This document shows positions 1-7,848 of a stretch of 46,374 nucleotides of DNA, in pieces (position 1 is the stretch's first letter; each line of letters starts with the position of its first letter). The position numbers and the translations under genes are program-made. The notes beneath the pieces are model-generated. The model was not told where the DNA came from. It searched no databases and saw only the letters and a program-made list of their open reading frames with translations. Location of the stretch: IMG/VR virus record IMGVR_UViG_3300023223_000342, positions 1 to 46,374 of that record; one strand, 5' to 3'. Source of the DNA: a virus.

Positions 1-144
1 ATTGAATCATCAAGGGCGAAAGCAAAATTAGGATATTTTTTTTCAATATATCTTATTCTTTCCGCATGATCCCATTGGAAATCAACCCCTATCACAGTGC
101 CTCGAAAATAACCCTTTGCAAGATGTAAAGACCCACCCCCACCG
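1..144. repeat. Direct terminal repeat, left copy (144 bp)
   Basis: These bases are identical to the last 144 bases of the window and lie inside one methyltransferase gene whose frame continues across the join. This is the signature of an assembled circular or circularly permuted genome cut at an arbitrary point rather than a biological end repeat. Confidence 0.95.
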
Positions 145-299
145 GATACCCCTAACTCAACTGAAAGTTTAGGTTCCATTTCTTGAGCTAAAAGCAAGAG
201 AAACCTGTAATACATTGAAGGTGGAAACCGTTCATCAGGATAGATTAAATCGGTATCCTTTGCTTCTTCACCTAATCGTTCAAGGGTTTTTATTGTCAT
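1..299 (-). CDS. Class I SAM methyltransferase, N-terminal part (gene crosses the circular junction)
   Basis: N-terminal 99 codons plus part of the next of a 188-residue protein that continues at base 46230 once the 144-base end repeat is collapsed; the frame is kept. The start ATG is at 297-299 and begins MTIKTLERLGEEAKDTD. Motif I (SAM binding) is ELGVSGGGGSLHLAKG, followed by an acidic strand end, GVDFQWDH. The C-terminal half carries LFIDTDHTYH and VVILDDIF, a Methyltransf_24-type arrangement. Its start overlaps the end of the upstream membrane-protein gene by 20 bases. It belongs to the glycan cassette, so a sugar or glycan O-methyltransferase is the natural inference; the substrate is unknown. 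Confidence 0.8.
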   Translation of the reverse strand, partial: MTIKTLERLGEEAKDTDLIYPDERFPPSMYYRFLLLLAQEMEPKLSVELGVSGGGGSLHLAKGYFRGTVIGVDFQWDHAERIRYIEKKYPNFAFALDDS

Positions 300-492
300 T
301 TTCTGCTTGCTCTTTCATAGATTCAATTATCTTATTTAACATATACAAAGGCATATTTATTTTGATTGGCCCATAAATAAAGTGTGTTATTAATATAACT
401 ATCATTACAGGTAACATAATTATACATATTGTGCCTAACAACATTAATTCTATCGGCAAATTACATATTCTGCATACTATTTCTTCTTCCAT
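280..492 (-). CDS. Small membrane protein
   Basis: A 70-residue protein of unknown function. An N-terminal CRIC pair is followed by a long hydrophobic stretch (about residues 12-45: LMLLGTICIIMLPVMIVILI and on) that could form one long or two short membrane helices, then a charged tail (KEQAENDNKNP). It sits between two SAM methyltransferase genes of the glycan cassette. A membrane anchor or scaffold for the neighbouring enzymes is possible but only a guess. Confidence 0.6.
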   Translation of the reverse strand: MEEEIVCRICNLPIELMLLGTICIIMLPVMIVILITHFIYGPIKINMPLYMLNKIIESMKEQAENDNKNP

Positions 493-504
493 TATACAAG
501 TGTT

Positions 505-1161
505 TTAAGAGTCATATATCAAAAATCCTATAGGGTAATACATTAACGATTTGTCTAAATGTTTTTCATGGTACAACTTATCCCAGAATCCTTCTTTCAT
601 ATTATAGATACCACCTCCCGGACTACCCTGATCGATATCATCACAAATAACTAAAGCCCCTTTATTTAAAAGAGGAGTATAAGCATTCCAATCTTTAAAG
701 GCCTGTACATCGTTGTGCCAACTATCAATAAAAAGTAAATCAATCTTTTCTCCATTCAAATGTTCAAGAACTTTTGGGAAGGCATTCTCTCCAGGCTTTG
801 AGTGTTTGTCGTGTTCTTGTAAAAAAATTTCTGTACAGGTCCAACCCTTACAATACTTAATATTTGGAAAGTTTCTAACAGCAGTTTCCATTCTTGTAAC
901 ATTCAATTCATCAAATGGGTCTGTGTGGTGATCAATAGTAATGACCTTACTCCCTGCGCTGGCAAGATAAGCCGCCGAGGTGCCATCACATCCCCCCAGT
1001 TCAACGATATTCTTAAAAGAGTATTTATGTACTAACTGATAAAAAAACCTGTAATAGTCACGGCTGTGATTCTCTAACTGGAAAAGTTTATCCAGAAATT
1101 CATCCCCCGTAGGAACAGACTTAAACTCTTTAAGTAGTTTTTTAATCTCTGATAGTTTCAT
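505..1161 (-). CDS. Class I SAM-dependent methyltransferase (Methyltransf_24 type)
   Basis: A 218-residue enzyme. A helical N-terminus precedes motif I, VELGGCDGTSAAYLA (about residues 53-67), then TIDHHTDP at the end of the second strand, LLFIDSWHNDV (about 142-152) and LVICDDIDQG (about 170-179). This order and the acidic DSWHND and CDDID motifs fit small class I methyltransferases that act on sugars or small molecules in polysaccharide loci. Its start shares a 4-base ATGA overlap with the upstream 74-residue gene. It is related in plan, not closely in sequence, to the methyltransferase across the circular junction. The acceptor cannot be read from the sequence. Confidence 0.8.
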   Translation of the reverse strand: MKLSEIKKLLKEFKSVPTGDEFLDKLFQLENHSRDYYRFFYQLVHKYSFKNIVELGGCDGTSAAYLASAGSKVITIDHHTDPFDELNVTRMETAVRNFPNIKYCKGWTCTEIFLQEHDKHSKPGENAFPKVLEHLNGEKIDLLFIDSWHNDVQAFKDWNAYTPLLNKGALVICDDIDQGSPGGGIYNMKEGFWDKLYHEKHLDKSLMYYPIGFLIYDS

Positions 1162-1382
1162 GGTCTTTGAAAGATTGTATTATAATACCAAACGTTATGA
1201 ATTTTTAAAAACTGATCAACATAACTTAAATTCTCAGCCCATTTCATCTCTTCAACAATATTAATTCCAGTCCCTAAACATTTTTTTATATCAGGAGGAG
1301 CAGAATTATTTAGAACTACTTCATCTCCTTCATCAAAATGTATTCCTTTTTGGAACAGTTGTTTAAATAGAGTCCATTTCAT
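1158..1382 (-). CDS. Hypothetical protein in glycan cassette
   Basis: 74 residues, no recognised family. It starts MKWTLFKQLFQKG and is locked to both neighbours by 4-base ATGA overlaps (a glycosyltransferase upstream, a methyltransferase downstream), which strongly supports translation. Aromatic-rich C-terminus (NVWYYNTIF). No membrane segment or metal-binding motif is seen. Confidence 0.6.
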   Translation of the reverse strand: MKWTLFKQLFQKGIHFDEGDEVVLNNSAPPDIKKCLGTGINIVEEMKWAENLSYVDQFLKIHNVWYYNTIFQRP

Positions 1383-2329
1383 GAATTTACAATTTGGTTT
1401 AATAATTCCTGTCTTACCTGATACGTTCTTTGGCCGAGTTGTGGCTTCATAATCGCCGGAATATCAAAAGGCGTGGTTCCTTTAGTCCATTCATCACGTT
1501 TTAGTTGTCTTTGGTACCACTCAGCAAAGTTATACATTACACCACCTATGTTAATTGACTTATTGTCTACTCTCCATAAAGGCGCATGATGTTCCATTTT
1601 AGTTTTAATATTATCTAAGAATCCCCCCACCGAACTAATGTCTAATATCATTTCATTGGTGGGCATCTCCCAAGGATATTTACCATGTGTTACTTCTCTT
1701 TGTAAATTTCCATAAATGTGTAAATTTCCATTTTCATCAACTGTTTCCTTTCGGCCCTTGGAAAACTCTTTTCCCCATAATTCATACCAACCCCCTCCAA
1801 AGAATGAAAGCATTTCAGCGTCATTATACCTATCCGTATTCATGCCATCATCAACGAAATGAAATTGATCTTTATAATCTAATCTATGTACAGGATACGG
1901 TTGCCATTTGATTTCTTGAAAGTTGCGCATTAACTGGTAACGCCAAAAGGATAATCCTTTAGGAATAGGATTTTTTAACCTTATAAATAGTAAATCTATT
2001 AAATCCTCATGCCATATTTCATCGGCTTGATAATACATTACCAAATCATTCTTACAGGTAGGGATCATCTGATTTGGAATGACAGCAAAGCTGCCAGCAT
2101 CTACGAGGTTAGTAATAGGATTGACAGGGAATTCTCCTTGCTCTAAGCGTATTTTATCGTTTTTGGATGCTAAGTCCTTAAGTATTTCATACGTGCCGTC
2201 AGTGCTGCCAAGATCAAGTACAAAGAATTCATCCGCTAAAGGCATAAGGGTAGCCATTGACTCCCATAACCCAAACGCTCCGGAGTTGTTATCTTTTATG
2301 AAAACACAAATTGAAATTTTAGGAATCAT
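1379..2329 (-). CDS. Family 2 glycosyltransferase
   Basis: A 316-residue GT-A fold enzyme. The N-terminal strand KISICVFIKDN is typical of GT2; nucleotide-binding elements are FFVLDLGSTDGTYEIL (about residues 35-50) and the DxD-like YYQADEIWHEDLID (about 99-112), where ADE takes the metal-binding place. A long C-terminal region ends with TTPFDIPAIMKPQLGQRTY, a pattern also at the end of the GT encoded at 4467-5183, so the two are paralogs. It should move a sugar from a nucleotide donor to a glycan; donor and acceptor are unknown. ATGA overlaps on both sides place it in one translationally coupled unit with an SDR reductase and a methyltransferase. Confidence 0.85.
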   Translation of the reverse strand: MIPKISICVFIKDNNSGAFGLWESMATLMPLADEFFVLDLGSTDGTYEILKDLASKNDKIRLEQGEFPVNPITNLVDAGSFAVIPNQMIPTCKNDLVMYYQADEIWHEDLIDLLFIRLKNPIPKGLSFWRYQLMRNFQEIKWQPYPVHRLDYKDQFHFVDDGMNTDRYNDAEMLSFFGGGWYELWGKEFSKGRKETVDENGNLHIYGNLQREVTHGKYPWEMPTNEMILDISSVGGFLDNIKTKMEHHAPLWRVDNKSINIGGVMYNFAEWYQRQLKRDEWTKGTTPFDIPAIMKPQLGQRTYQVRQELLNQIVNS

Positions 2330-3228
2330 AGAGAGGTTTTAATTGTAGGCATAATATATTTAATTGACTTTAAATTTCCTTCCATTTCCTTTCTCATTTC
2401 TATTAATCCATCTTTTGTAGTTTGATTTACAAGGCATTCATCTGAGAATGTTGTATCTATCGGACGAGGTGCAATGCTTTTAAAGTCCTCTAATTGTGCT
2501 CTCCTAATTAAGCTTGAATCCAATTCAAAAACCTCTGCAACCAATAAACCAAAATCAAAAACAGATAACTTATTTATCCCTGCTATATTTCGACTTTGTT
2601 GCCAGTTATCAGCTTTGATAAATTGCCATATTGTAGCCGCTACAACCCCCGCATAGGTTGGTTGAGTGTATGAATCCGTAACTAACTTTAATTTATTTCC
2701 GGCTTTTAATTCTCTGATTATTTTAGTAGCCCAGTTATCCCGAACATCTCCCCAACCAAACAAAAAGATAGGCCTTACTATTATCCAATCACATAAGCTT
2801 TTTTCTATAATGTCATCAGCTAAACTTTTAATTTTGCCATAGAAGTTAATAGGATTTCTTTTTGATAGCTCAGAATAAGGTGGATTATCCCCATCATAAA
2901 CGGCATTTGTTGAAATGGTTATTAGTTTACAATTCATCTTTTCACAGTACTCCATCAGGTTAATAGTTCCCTCAAGGTCTGAGCGAACAGCTTCTACTGA
3001 ATTAGCTTCTACTGAATCTACATCACCATTTGCAGCACAATGAATAATTAGATCAGGCATGATTTTAAATAGCTGAGCAATAGGATTAGATAAGTCTAAA
3101 CTTTGTCGGGTAGCCGCTATTATTTCATGCTCCGGCTCTAATGCCATACCTTCAAATTGTTTCTTAGGCTGAGTCTTTAGTAAGTACTTACCAAGTAAAC
3201 CGGATGATCCTGTTATAACGCAACGCAT
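2326..3228 (-). CDS. SDR-family sugar-nucleotide reductase/epimerase (RmlD-like)
   Basis: 300 residues, extended short-chain dehydrogenase. The N-terminus has the Rossmann glycine motif ITGSSGLLGKYLL; the central strand TISTNAVYDGDNPPYSE is the RmlD-type Ser/Thr region; the catalytic Tyr-Lys pair is in NFYGKIKSLAD (YxxxK). The substrate-binding region includes WIIVRPIFLFGWG. RmlD-like enzymes reduce dTDP-4-keto sugars with NAD(P)H. No other dTDP-sugar pathway gene (RmlA, B or C) is present, so the phage would use a host nucleotide sugar. Coupled by ATGA to the following GT2 gene. Exact sugar specificity is unknown. Confidence 0.8.
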   Translation of the reverse strand: MRCVITGSSGLLGKYLLKTQPKKQFEGMALEPEHEIIAATRQSLDLSNPIAQLFKIMPDLIIHCAANGDVDSVEANSVEAVRSDLEGTINLMEYCEKMNCKLITISTNAVYDGDNPPYSELSKRNPINFYGKIKSLADDIIEKSLCDWIIVRPIFLFGWGDVRDNWATKIIRELKAGNKLKLVTDSYTQPTYAGVVAATIWQFIKADNWQQSRNIAGINKLSVFDFGLLVAEVFELDSSLIRRAQLEDFKSIAPRPIDTTFSDECLVNQTTKDGLIEMRKEMEGNLKSIKYIMPTIKTSL

Positions 3229-3558
3229 TTAAAAAAGAACAGATTTACTTGACTCCATTTTAATATTATTATTTCTACAATACTGTATTATTTCCTCAAT
3301 ATTATGAAAATGGAACCGTTGTCTATATTCAAAAAACTCCTCTTTTTTATCCTGCCCTATAATCATGACATCATTCCAGTTTAGTAAATTACATAATATT
3401 CCTTTCTTCCCTTTCTGTCTTCCTAACTCCCAATTTAGTGGTCCTAAATAATAAGATAAATTGGTATGATGTATAGGGCCAAAAATACACGGCTGAAATC
3501 CTACATTTAATAATGATTCATAAGTTATTTTAGTCATAATCTTTTCCTTTAGTGCCAT
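3229..3558 (-). CDS. Hypothetical protein in glycan cassette
   Basis: 109 residues from the first ATG; a second in-frame ATG eight codons on (MTKITYESLLNVGF) may be the real start because the first overlaps the upstream glycosyltransferase by 10 bases. Aromatic- and His-rich (FGPIHHTNLSYYLGPLNW, RFHFHNIEEI). No family recognised. The stop lies directly against the SDR start. Confidence 0.55.
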   Translation of the reverse strand: MALKEKIMTKITYESLLNVGFQPCIFGPIHHTNLSYYLGPLNWELGRQKGKKGILCNLLNWNDVMIIGQDKKEEFFEYRQRFHFHNIEEIIQYCRNNNIKMESSKSVLF

Positions 3559-4250
3559 TGAAGATGCCAGTAACGGTATTGTTCCCCTAAAATATATCTT
3601 TGTAATTTGTTCTTTTCCGTGTACCTACCAATCCGGCCCTCTAACATAAAGTAATATTCCTGCATCGGCCCTCCCTCTTTAAATCCTTCGAAAGGTAAAT
3701 CAAAATCAATATTCTTTAATCGGTCCCGCTCACAAAGGAATAATTGTTGACTCATATTCTGAGTATACCTATCTTGTTTTCCTCCACCATCAGAAGGGCT
3801 AACAATTAATACATTCTTATTACTTTGGAGTATTTGAATACCTTTTGTAACCCATGAGTTAGGTTGGCTTTTAATATGACAGTCAGCATCAGAGAGAACA
3901 ATGTAATCTGCTGAGCTTGCCTCTAATGCTACTAAGTGATTAACGCAGTGATGTTTCCAGTAGTGAGGGCCGTTCCATCCGTGGGTGTATTCATCTGCTT
4001 CTTCGTTATAAGGGTTAATGCCATTTCTAAGTAGGATGTCAGGATAGTCTTCTTTTTTTATTTCATAATATCCCCCGGTAGGTCCTGGCACTCCAATATT
4101 TCCGGGATTTTCTACTCGTTGATAAATCAAAATATGTTCATTAAACATATACCCATGTGAATTAATATGAGCCGTGATATTATTTTGTAGTTTATCCTTA
4201 TCCTTTTCACAACAATATATAGCAAAGTCGCATGTCATAATACCGTACAT
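3549..4250 (-). CDS. Glycosyltransferase (GT-A, galactosyltransferase-like)
   Basis: 233 residues. Starts MYGIMTCDFAIYCCEKDKDK; the key element is YIVLSDADCHIKSQPNSW (about residues 116-133), with DAD as the metal/nucleotide-binding DxD. Downstream, FEGFKEGGPMQEYYFMLE resembles the acceptor/catalytic loop of GT2/GT27-like enzymes. Overlaps the upstream small gene by 16 bases and the downstream gene by 10. Likely transfers a hexose in the cassette's glycan pathway; specificity unknown. Confidence 0.75.
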   Translation of the reverse strand: MYGIMTCDFAIYCCEKDKDKLQNNITAHINSHGYMFNEHILIYQRVENPGNIGVPGPTGGYYEIKKEDYPDILLRNGINPYNEEADEYTHGWNGPHYWKHHCVNHLVALEASSADYIVLSDADCHIKSQPNSWVTKGIQILQSNKNVLIVSPSDGGGKQDRYTQNMSQQLFLCERDRLKNIDFDLPFEGFKEGGPMQEYYFMLEGRIGRYTEKNKLQRYILGEQYRYWHLQWH

Positions 4251-4474
4251 TTTTCATTATGTACTGAGGCTAATGACCTCCATCCTAATTCAGGATCAAC
4301 AAAATAAAACTTTCCATTATGTTCCTCTACTCTATCAATCATTTCGGTTCCATCTTTACTATCATAAATTGCAATTGGAGGTTCATCAAAAGTATAAGTA
4401 ACTATAAATTTCACCATATTACCTACATGGATTTTATTTCCATGTCTATCATCCAAGTCAATATATTTATTCAT
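4235..4474 (-). CDS. Small YopX-like hypothetical protein
   Basis: 79 residues. The segment DRHGNKIHVGNMVKF and the beta-rich remainder resemble the small barrel of YopX-type phage proteins, though shorter than the clear YopX member at 36727-37077. Function unknown. Wedged between two glycosyltransferases with overlaps of 16 and 8 bases. Confidence 0.55.
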   Translation of the reverse strand: MNKYIDLDDRHGNKIHVGNMVKFIVTYTFDEPPIAIYDSKDGTEMIDRVEEHNGKFYFVDPELGWRSLASVHNEKCTVL

Positions 4475-5183
4475 ATTTATTTTTGCCTACTAGGGGCTTT
4501 AGAATTTCAGGTATATTTAGCGGAGTAGTTGTCCAGGTCCAATGAGGGTCATCTAAGTTAACAGGGTCATCAATATCATGTGAAACATGCAAAGGAACAT
4601 TTAAACTATTTTCTAATCCATGCCATAACTCCGATTGCTGCTTTTTTCGTGCATGGTAGTTATCCCTGAAACAGTTAGTAACATCCCAAAGGAAGCCGTC
4701 AATATCCATATCCTCTAAAGCTTCATGATGTTCTGAAGTTGTATGACCTTGTTTTATTACAGACCCTTTCGGAAAAATCCTATGAACTAATTCAGGATAC
4801 CATCTAACTCTCTGAAAGTTCTGCTCTATTTGGAGCCTCCAAACTGTTTGAGACTTATATCCCGACTCAATCAAATTCAGACAATTATTTATTAATTCAT
4901 CATCATACACCTCGTCAGCTTCAAAATGCACTATCACATCACCTTTGCACTCTACATTCATTGCATGAAGCCGTGTAAGCGTTTCTCCTGCGTTATACCC
5001 CCACTTGGCCTGTATTACCCTATCAACTAAGTTAGAGCCTTGCAGCCACTCTAAAGTGCCGTCGTTAGATTCAGCGTCAACTACTACCATTTCATCAACG
5101 TAAGGCCGAACCGCAGCGATAGCTTCCCTGATAGGATAGCCAGCATGAAAGGCGTTATGAATAAATGAGAATCCGCTAATCAC
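4467..5183 (-). CDS. Family 2 glycosyltransferase
   Basis: 238 residues, predicted to start at GTG (5181-5183), since no ATG precedes the conserved first strand GFSFIHNAFHAGYPI. Features: VVVDAESNDGTLEWL (about residues 34-48) for nucleotide binding and VIVHFEADEVYDDELI (about 84-99) in the DxD place. The C-terminus TTPLNIPEILKPLVGKNKY matches the end of the GT2 at 1379-2329, marking an old duplication. Overlaps both neighbours by 8 bases. Confidence 0.83.
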   Translation of the reverse strand: MISGFSFIHNAFHAGYPIREAIAAVRPYVDEMVVVDAESNDGTLEWLQGSNLVDRVIQAKWGYNAGETLTRLHAMNVECKGDVIVHFEADEVYDDELINNCLNLIESGYKSQTVWRLQIEQNFQRVRWYPELVHRIFPKGSVIKQGHTTSEHHEALEDMDIDGFLWDVTNCFRDNYHARKKQQSELWHGLENSLNVPLHVSHDIDDPVNLDDPHWTWTTTPLNIPEILKPLVGKNKYE

Positions 5184-5361
5184 TTTTCTTTCCCCACTTT
5201 TCAGGATTTAGGCCTTTTACAAACTTTTGTAAAAAGGCTTTTACTGTCATGTGAAAGTAATCCTCTGCAAATTGAATCATATCCTCTCTGTCAAACATTT
5301 TCTCATCTGTATTTTTTCCAGTATCTGCCCATTGTTCCTGCATGTATTCTTTAGCTGTCAT
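5176..5361 (-). CDS. Hypothetical protein
   Basis: 61 residues, acidic and helical (MTAKEYMQEQWADTGKN; FDREDMIQFAEDYFHMTV). Small proteins of this look are frequent in phages; no function is known. ATGA overlap with the upstream methyltransferase. Confidence 0.6.
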   Translation of the reverse strand: MTAKEYMQEQWADTGKNTDEKMFDREDMIQFAEDYFHMTVKAFLQKFVKGLNPEKWGKKSD

Positions 5362-5921
5362 TTCTTAAAAAGCCCCCAAACTGCCTGTCTGAACAACTCC
5401 GGTTTATATTCTGTTAGCTTATTATAAATAATAGTATCTGATATCTGTTCCCGGGTACACTCCACACAATTCCAATACACGCCCATAATGTTTTCCTCAA
5501 AGTCCTCTCTGCTCAGAGCGTAATCATGCACTCCTATAATATCACCCTTATTCATGTGAGGAGCTAAGTAAGAAATCTCATCAGACTTAACCCCGTTATC
5601 ACATAAAATCAAAGTCTGCCCTAATTCTAAAGCAGCCCTATACAAATGCATTGCACTTGGTTCCTGGTAATGGATATGCTCAAAATCAATATCATTCTTT
5701 GCAAATATTTCTATTCTTTCTTCACCAGCATGGATTTCATAGTCTACCGTAAGGATATAAGCCAAAGGGAATATCTGTCTAAGAAATAAAGCAAAGCCCC
5801 CCTGATAGGTACCAATCTCAATAATGGCTTTTATATCCTCAGCAGCGGCTAAATCCTGGAAGGGTTTCAGTATCCACTTATTCTGAGAAACTTCTAAGCC
5901 CTCAATGTTTTGGTGATTCAT
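5358..5921 (-). CDS. SAM-dependent methyltransferase (CmcI-like)
   Basis: 187 residues. Motif I is AIIEIGTYQGGFALFLRQ (about residues 33-50), with ILTVDYEIHAG next, then TLILCDNGVKSDEISYLAPH (about 104-123) and GDIIGVHDYAL (about 127-137). The GTYQGG loop and VHDY ending recall the CmcI/cephalosporin-hydroxylase-like methyltransferase family found in surface-glycan loci. Third SAM methyltransferase of the cassette. ATGA-coupled to the next gene; its own start overlaps the upstream gene by 20 bases. Confidence 0.75.
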   Translation of the reverse strand: MNHQNIEGLEVSQNKWILKPFQDLAAAEDIKAIIEIGTYQGGFALFLRQIFPLAYILTVDYEIHAGEERIEIFAKNDIDFEHIHYQEPSAMHLYRAALELGQTLILCDNGVKSDEISYLAPHMNKGDIIGVHDYALSREDFEENIMGVYWNCVECTREQISDTIIYNKLTEYKPELFRQAVWGLFKK

Positions 5922-6123
5922 CTATTTCGAAAAATATTTCAAAAAAATCAGGTTTATCAATAGTCGACTGCTCATCAATAAATAAACTCATACAGCTATA
6001 TTTACTTACTTCAAGAATACTTTCATGCATTCCTTCTCCATAATCTACTGTTAAGTCACAACAATCGGTAAATTCTGTTCCCGCAGGAATTATCCAGTCT
6101 TTTTTTAGTTTGATTTTTTTCAT
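5902..6123 (-). CDS. Hypothetical protein
   Basis: 73 residues: basic N-terminus (MKKIKLKKDWIIPAGTEF), then a short beta-rich body ending acidic (FFEIFFEIDESPKH). No family recognised. ATG start; 20-base overlap with the methyltransferase it precedes. Confidence 0.55.
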   Translation of the reverse strand: MKKIKLKKDWIIPAGTEFTDCCDLTVDYGEGMHESILEVSKYSCMSLFIDEQSTIDKPDFFEIFFEIDESPKH

Positions 6124-6128
6124 CTCTT

Positions 6129-6305
6129 TTATAATTTAATCTTTTTCCATCGTTTGTATTGCTTGTTTCCTACCCATTCATGCGTAGGAACTTTAGGTTT
6201 GTTAGCTATCGTTTTAATTTTCTTTTCAGTGACTTTTTTAACTGATTCTTTCACCTGTTCTCTGGTTACAGAAGTTTTACGATCATGTGTTTTTACTTTT
6301 GCCAT
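6129..6305 (-). CDS. Small basic protein
   Basis: 58 residues, strongly basic: MAKVKTHDRKTSVTREQVKE at the start and NKQYKRWKKIKL at the end. It lies in an otherwise empty gap, 5 bases before the following gene, and has a clean ATG. It might bind nucleic acid by charge alone. No homolog recognised. Confidence 0.55.
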   Translation of the reverse strand: MAKVKTHDRKTSVTREQVKESVKKVTEKKIKTIANKPKVPTHEWVGNKQYKRWKKIKL

Positions 6306-6405
6306 AATTTAATTTTCTTTTGAGGTTACAAACTTCCTGCCCTATCTCAGGGAGCTCAGGTAATTCATGTAATTTGTCGAGTAATTCAATTGCTGCTTTT
6401 TTCAT
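6283..6405 (-). CDS. Very small acidic/helical protein
   Basis: 40 residues starting MKKAAIELLDKLHELPELPE. The start overlaps the end of the metallopeptidase-like gene by 20 bases, and the stop overlaps the next start by 23. Overlaps of this size recur in this cluster. Low complexity and short length keep confidence modest. Confidence 0.4.
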   Translation of the reverse strand: MKKAAIELLDKLHELPELPEIGQEVCNLKRKLNYGKSKNT

Positions 6406-6853
6406 TTCTTTTTCTTGCTTTTGTCACAAGTTCTTTAGTTATTTTTTTAATTACTTTAGAGCTACGAAGGCTTTCTCTTTTCTTCCAAAGGTTTAATTTC
6501 TGATGACATAAATTAATTAAATATTCTAAAAGATAATTTTCTGGTTCTGAATTTTCATTATTAACCTTATGATCTATATGTTCCCATACATATTTACAAG
6601 CATGAAGGCATTCATGACCTATAACACCTTCATTAAAATATTCATCTTCTTTATCAAATACTAAATAGATGCATTTAAAATAAGTCCCTTTTATTAACCA
6701 ACTTCCTTGAAAAGCTATTGCAACATATTTCTCTCCTAAATTGTAATCTGTCCATTTCAACTTTATGAATTTTTCTATTTCTTTTTGATCGTTTCCTTCA
6801 ATTATACAAATCCTATTAGGGTACAAAGGAAGTTTTTCCATATAATAATTCAT
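6386..6853 (-). CDS. Putative zinc metallopeptidase-like protein (HExxH)
   Basis: 155 residues. GHECLHACKYVW (about residues 79-90) contains HECLH, an HExxH zinc-binding motif with a leading Gly. About 20 residues on, ENYLLEYLINLC offers a Glu third ligand as in gluzincin-like folds. The C-terminus is very basic (KKRESLRSSKVIKKITK and KARKRNEKSS). The target is unknown: envelope protein, host factor and virion maturation are all open. It sits inside the glycan cassette and is ATGA-coupled to the upstream GT. Confidence 0.55.
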   Translation of the reverse strand: MNYYMEKLPLYPNRICIIEGNDQKEIEKFIKLKWTDYNLGEKYVAIAFQGSWLIKGTYFKCIYLVFDKEDEYFNEGVIGHECLHACKYVWEHIDHKVNNENSEPENYLLEYLINLCHQKLNLWKKRESLRSSKVIKKITKELVTKARKRNEKSSN

Positions 6854-7602
6854 ATCCTTTCTTTATTAAAGTTAGCATGATTTTTTAATACTTCCGGTAA
6901 TGTGCGCCTGTCAAAGTCCTCCGTTTCAATCCATATTCCATTAGAAGCAGGATGCATTTGTTTAGTTTCACCTTTCTTATAATTTAGCCATTTATTTTGA
7001 TACCAGTCTTTTGGAATTTCCCCTTTGTGACCATGACACGACATCTTGTATGCTGTAATCTCAGGGCTTTGTGCATAAGACATGTGATATACTTTACCTG
7101 AATGAATAATTCCATCCTCAGCATGAAATATTTTCCCTTCTTTCTTCTGAAACCGTATAGGATAAAATCCGTCTCTGTGGCATTCATTAAAGGAACGCCA
7201 AAAATGCCGCCATCGTTCTCCGCCAAGCCCTACGGTCTTACATGGATTCTCCCAAGCCTCTTTTAGCATTTGTGGCACCTCTGAGGATTCGTGAACCTCA
7301 TCACCATCTACGGAAAAGATCATATCAAAGGCCCCTAAATATCTTAAAACCTGGTTTCTGTGATTCCCTTCTACTGTATTACCGGCAATAGTATTCCATA
7401 TTAATTTATCCCCTAAAGTATCTTTTGCAATTTGGTATAGTTCATCCTTAGATTCAGGGTTACGAATATCGCCTACATGACCATAAGAGGGTGTTGAAGT
7501 GTAAACAATTAGAAACTGATCTATAAAAGGCTCTACCGCTGCAAGGGTAGCGTGTAAGTACTCACGGCCGTAGTGAAGAGGCATAAAGGCTAATACTTTC
7601 AT
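6850..7602 (-). CDS. Glycosyltransferase (GT2-like)
   Basis: 250 residues. The N-terminus MKVLAFMPLHYGREYLHATL, the strand FLIVYTSTPS and the metal-binding MIFSVDGDEVHESSEV (about residues 94-109, DGD) give a GT-A arrangement. The middle is rich in His and aromatic residues (ERWRHFWRSFNECHRDGFYP), typical of acceptor pockets. An antisense-like alternate frame at 6984-7226 is a shadow. ATGA overlap with the downstream metallopeptidase-like gene. Confidence 0.75.
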   Translation of the reverse strand: MKVLAFMPLHYGREYLHATLAAVEPFIDQFLIVYTSTPSYGHVGDIRNPESKDELYQIAKDTLGDKLIWNTIAGNTVEGNHRNQVLRYLGAFDMIFSVDGDEVHESSEVPQMLKEAWENPCKTVGLGGERWRHFWRSFNECHRDGFYPIRFQKKEGKIFHAEDGIIHSGKVYHMSYAQSPEITAYKMSCHGHKGEIPKDWYQNKWLNYKKGETKQMHPASNGIWIETEDFDRRTLPEVLKNHANFNKERI

Positions 7603-7667
7603 ATCTTCAATATTATGGGTGGGTAATACACCCGTTCATCCAAGTCTTTATAAATAGGGTTATTCAT
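7599..7667 (-). CDS. Possible 22-residue coupling peptide
   Basis: Tiny frame beginning MNNPIYKDLDERVYYPPI. It starts 1 base after the preceding stop and ends in an ATGA overlap with the following GT start. The position fits a leader that carries ribosomes from one gene to the next; a stable product is unlikely to be provable from sequence. Confidence 0.3.
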   Translation of the reverse strand: MNNPIYKDLDERVYYPPIILKI

Positions 7668-7668
7668 T

Positions 7669-7848
7669 TCATTTTCGTTTTCTTTTAAAATGATGACACG
7701 CCTCTCCTTTCGGAAATAAAATAACATTCAAGATTTCACAACAAGCATTAAAATAAATATAATTAGAATGTTCCTTATCGTGCTTGTACATCTTACGGCA
7801 TCTCTTTGCTGATTCAAGATATTTTTTTATTTCTTTCTTAGATTTCAT
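7669..7848 (-). CDS. Small basic Cys/His-containing protein
   Basis: 59 residues, starting MKSKKEIKKYLESAKRCRKM and ending CHHFKRKRK, with NACCEILNV between. Cys and His spacing does not make a clear zinc motif. ATGA overlap with the upstream CgeB-like glycosyltransferase supports translation. Confidence 0.55.
   Translation of the reverse strand: MKSKKEIKKYLESAKRCRKMYKHDKEHSNYIYFNACCEILNVILFPKGEACHHFKRKRK

Noticed and set aside
1-144. End repeat as a true terminal redundancy of virion DNA
   Set aside because: Repeat ends lie in the middle of a gene at no special sequence; assembly overlap of a circular map is the simpler reading, though packaging type remains unknown.
6984-7226. Alternate minus-strand frame within the glycosyltransferase at 6850-7602
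   Set aside because: Fully inside a well-supported gene in another frame, no coupling signals.
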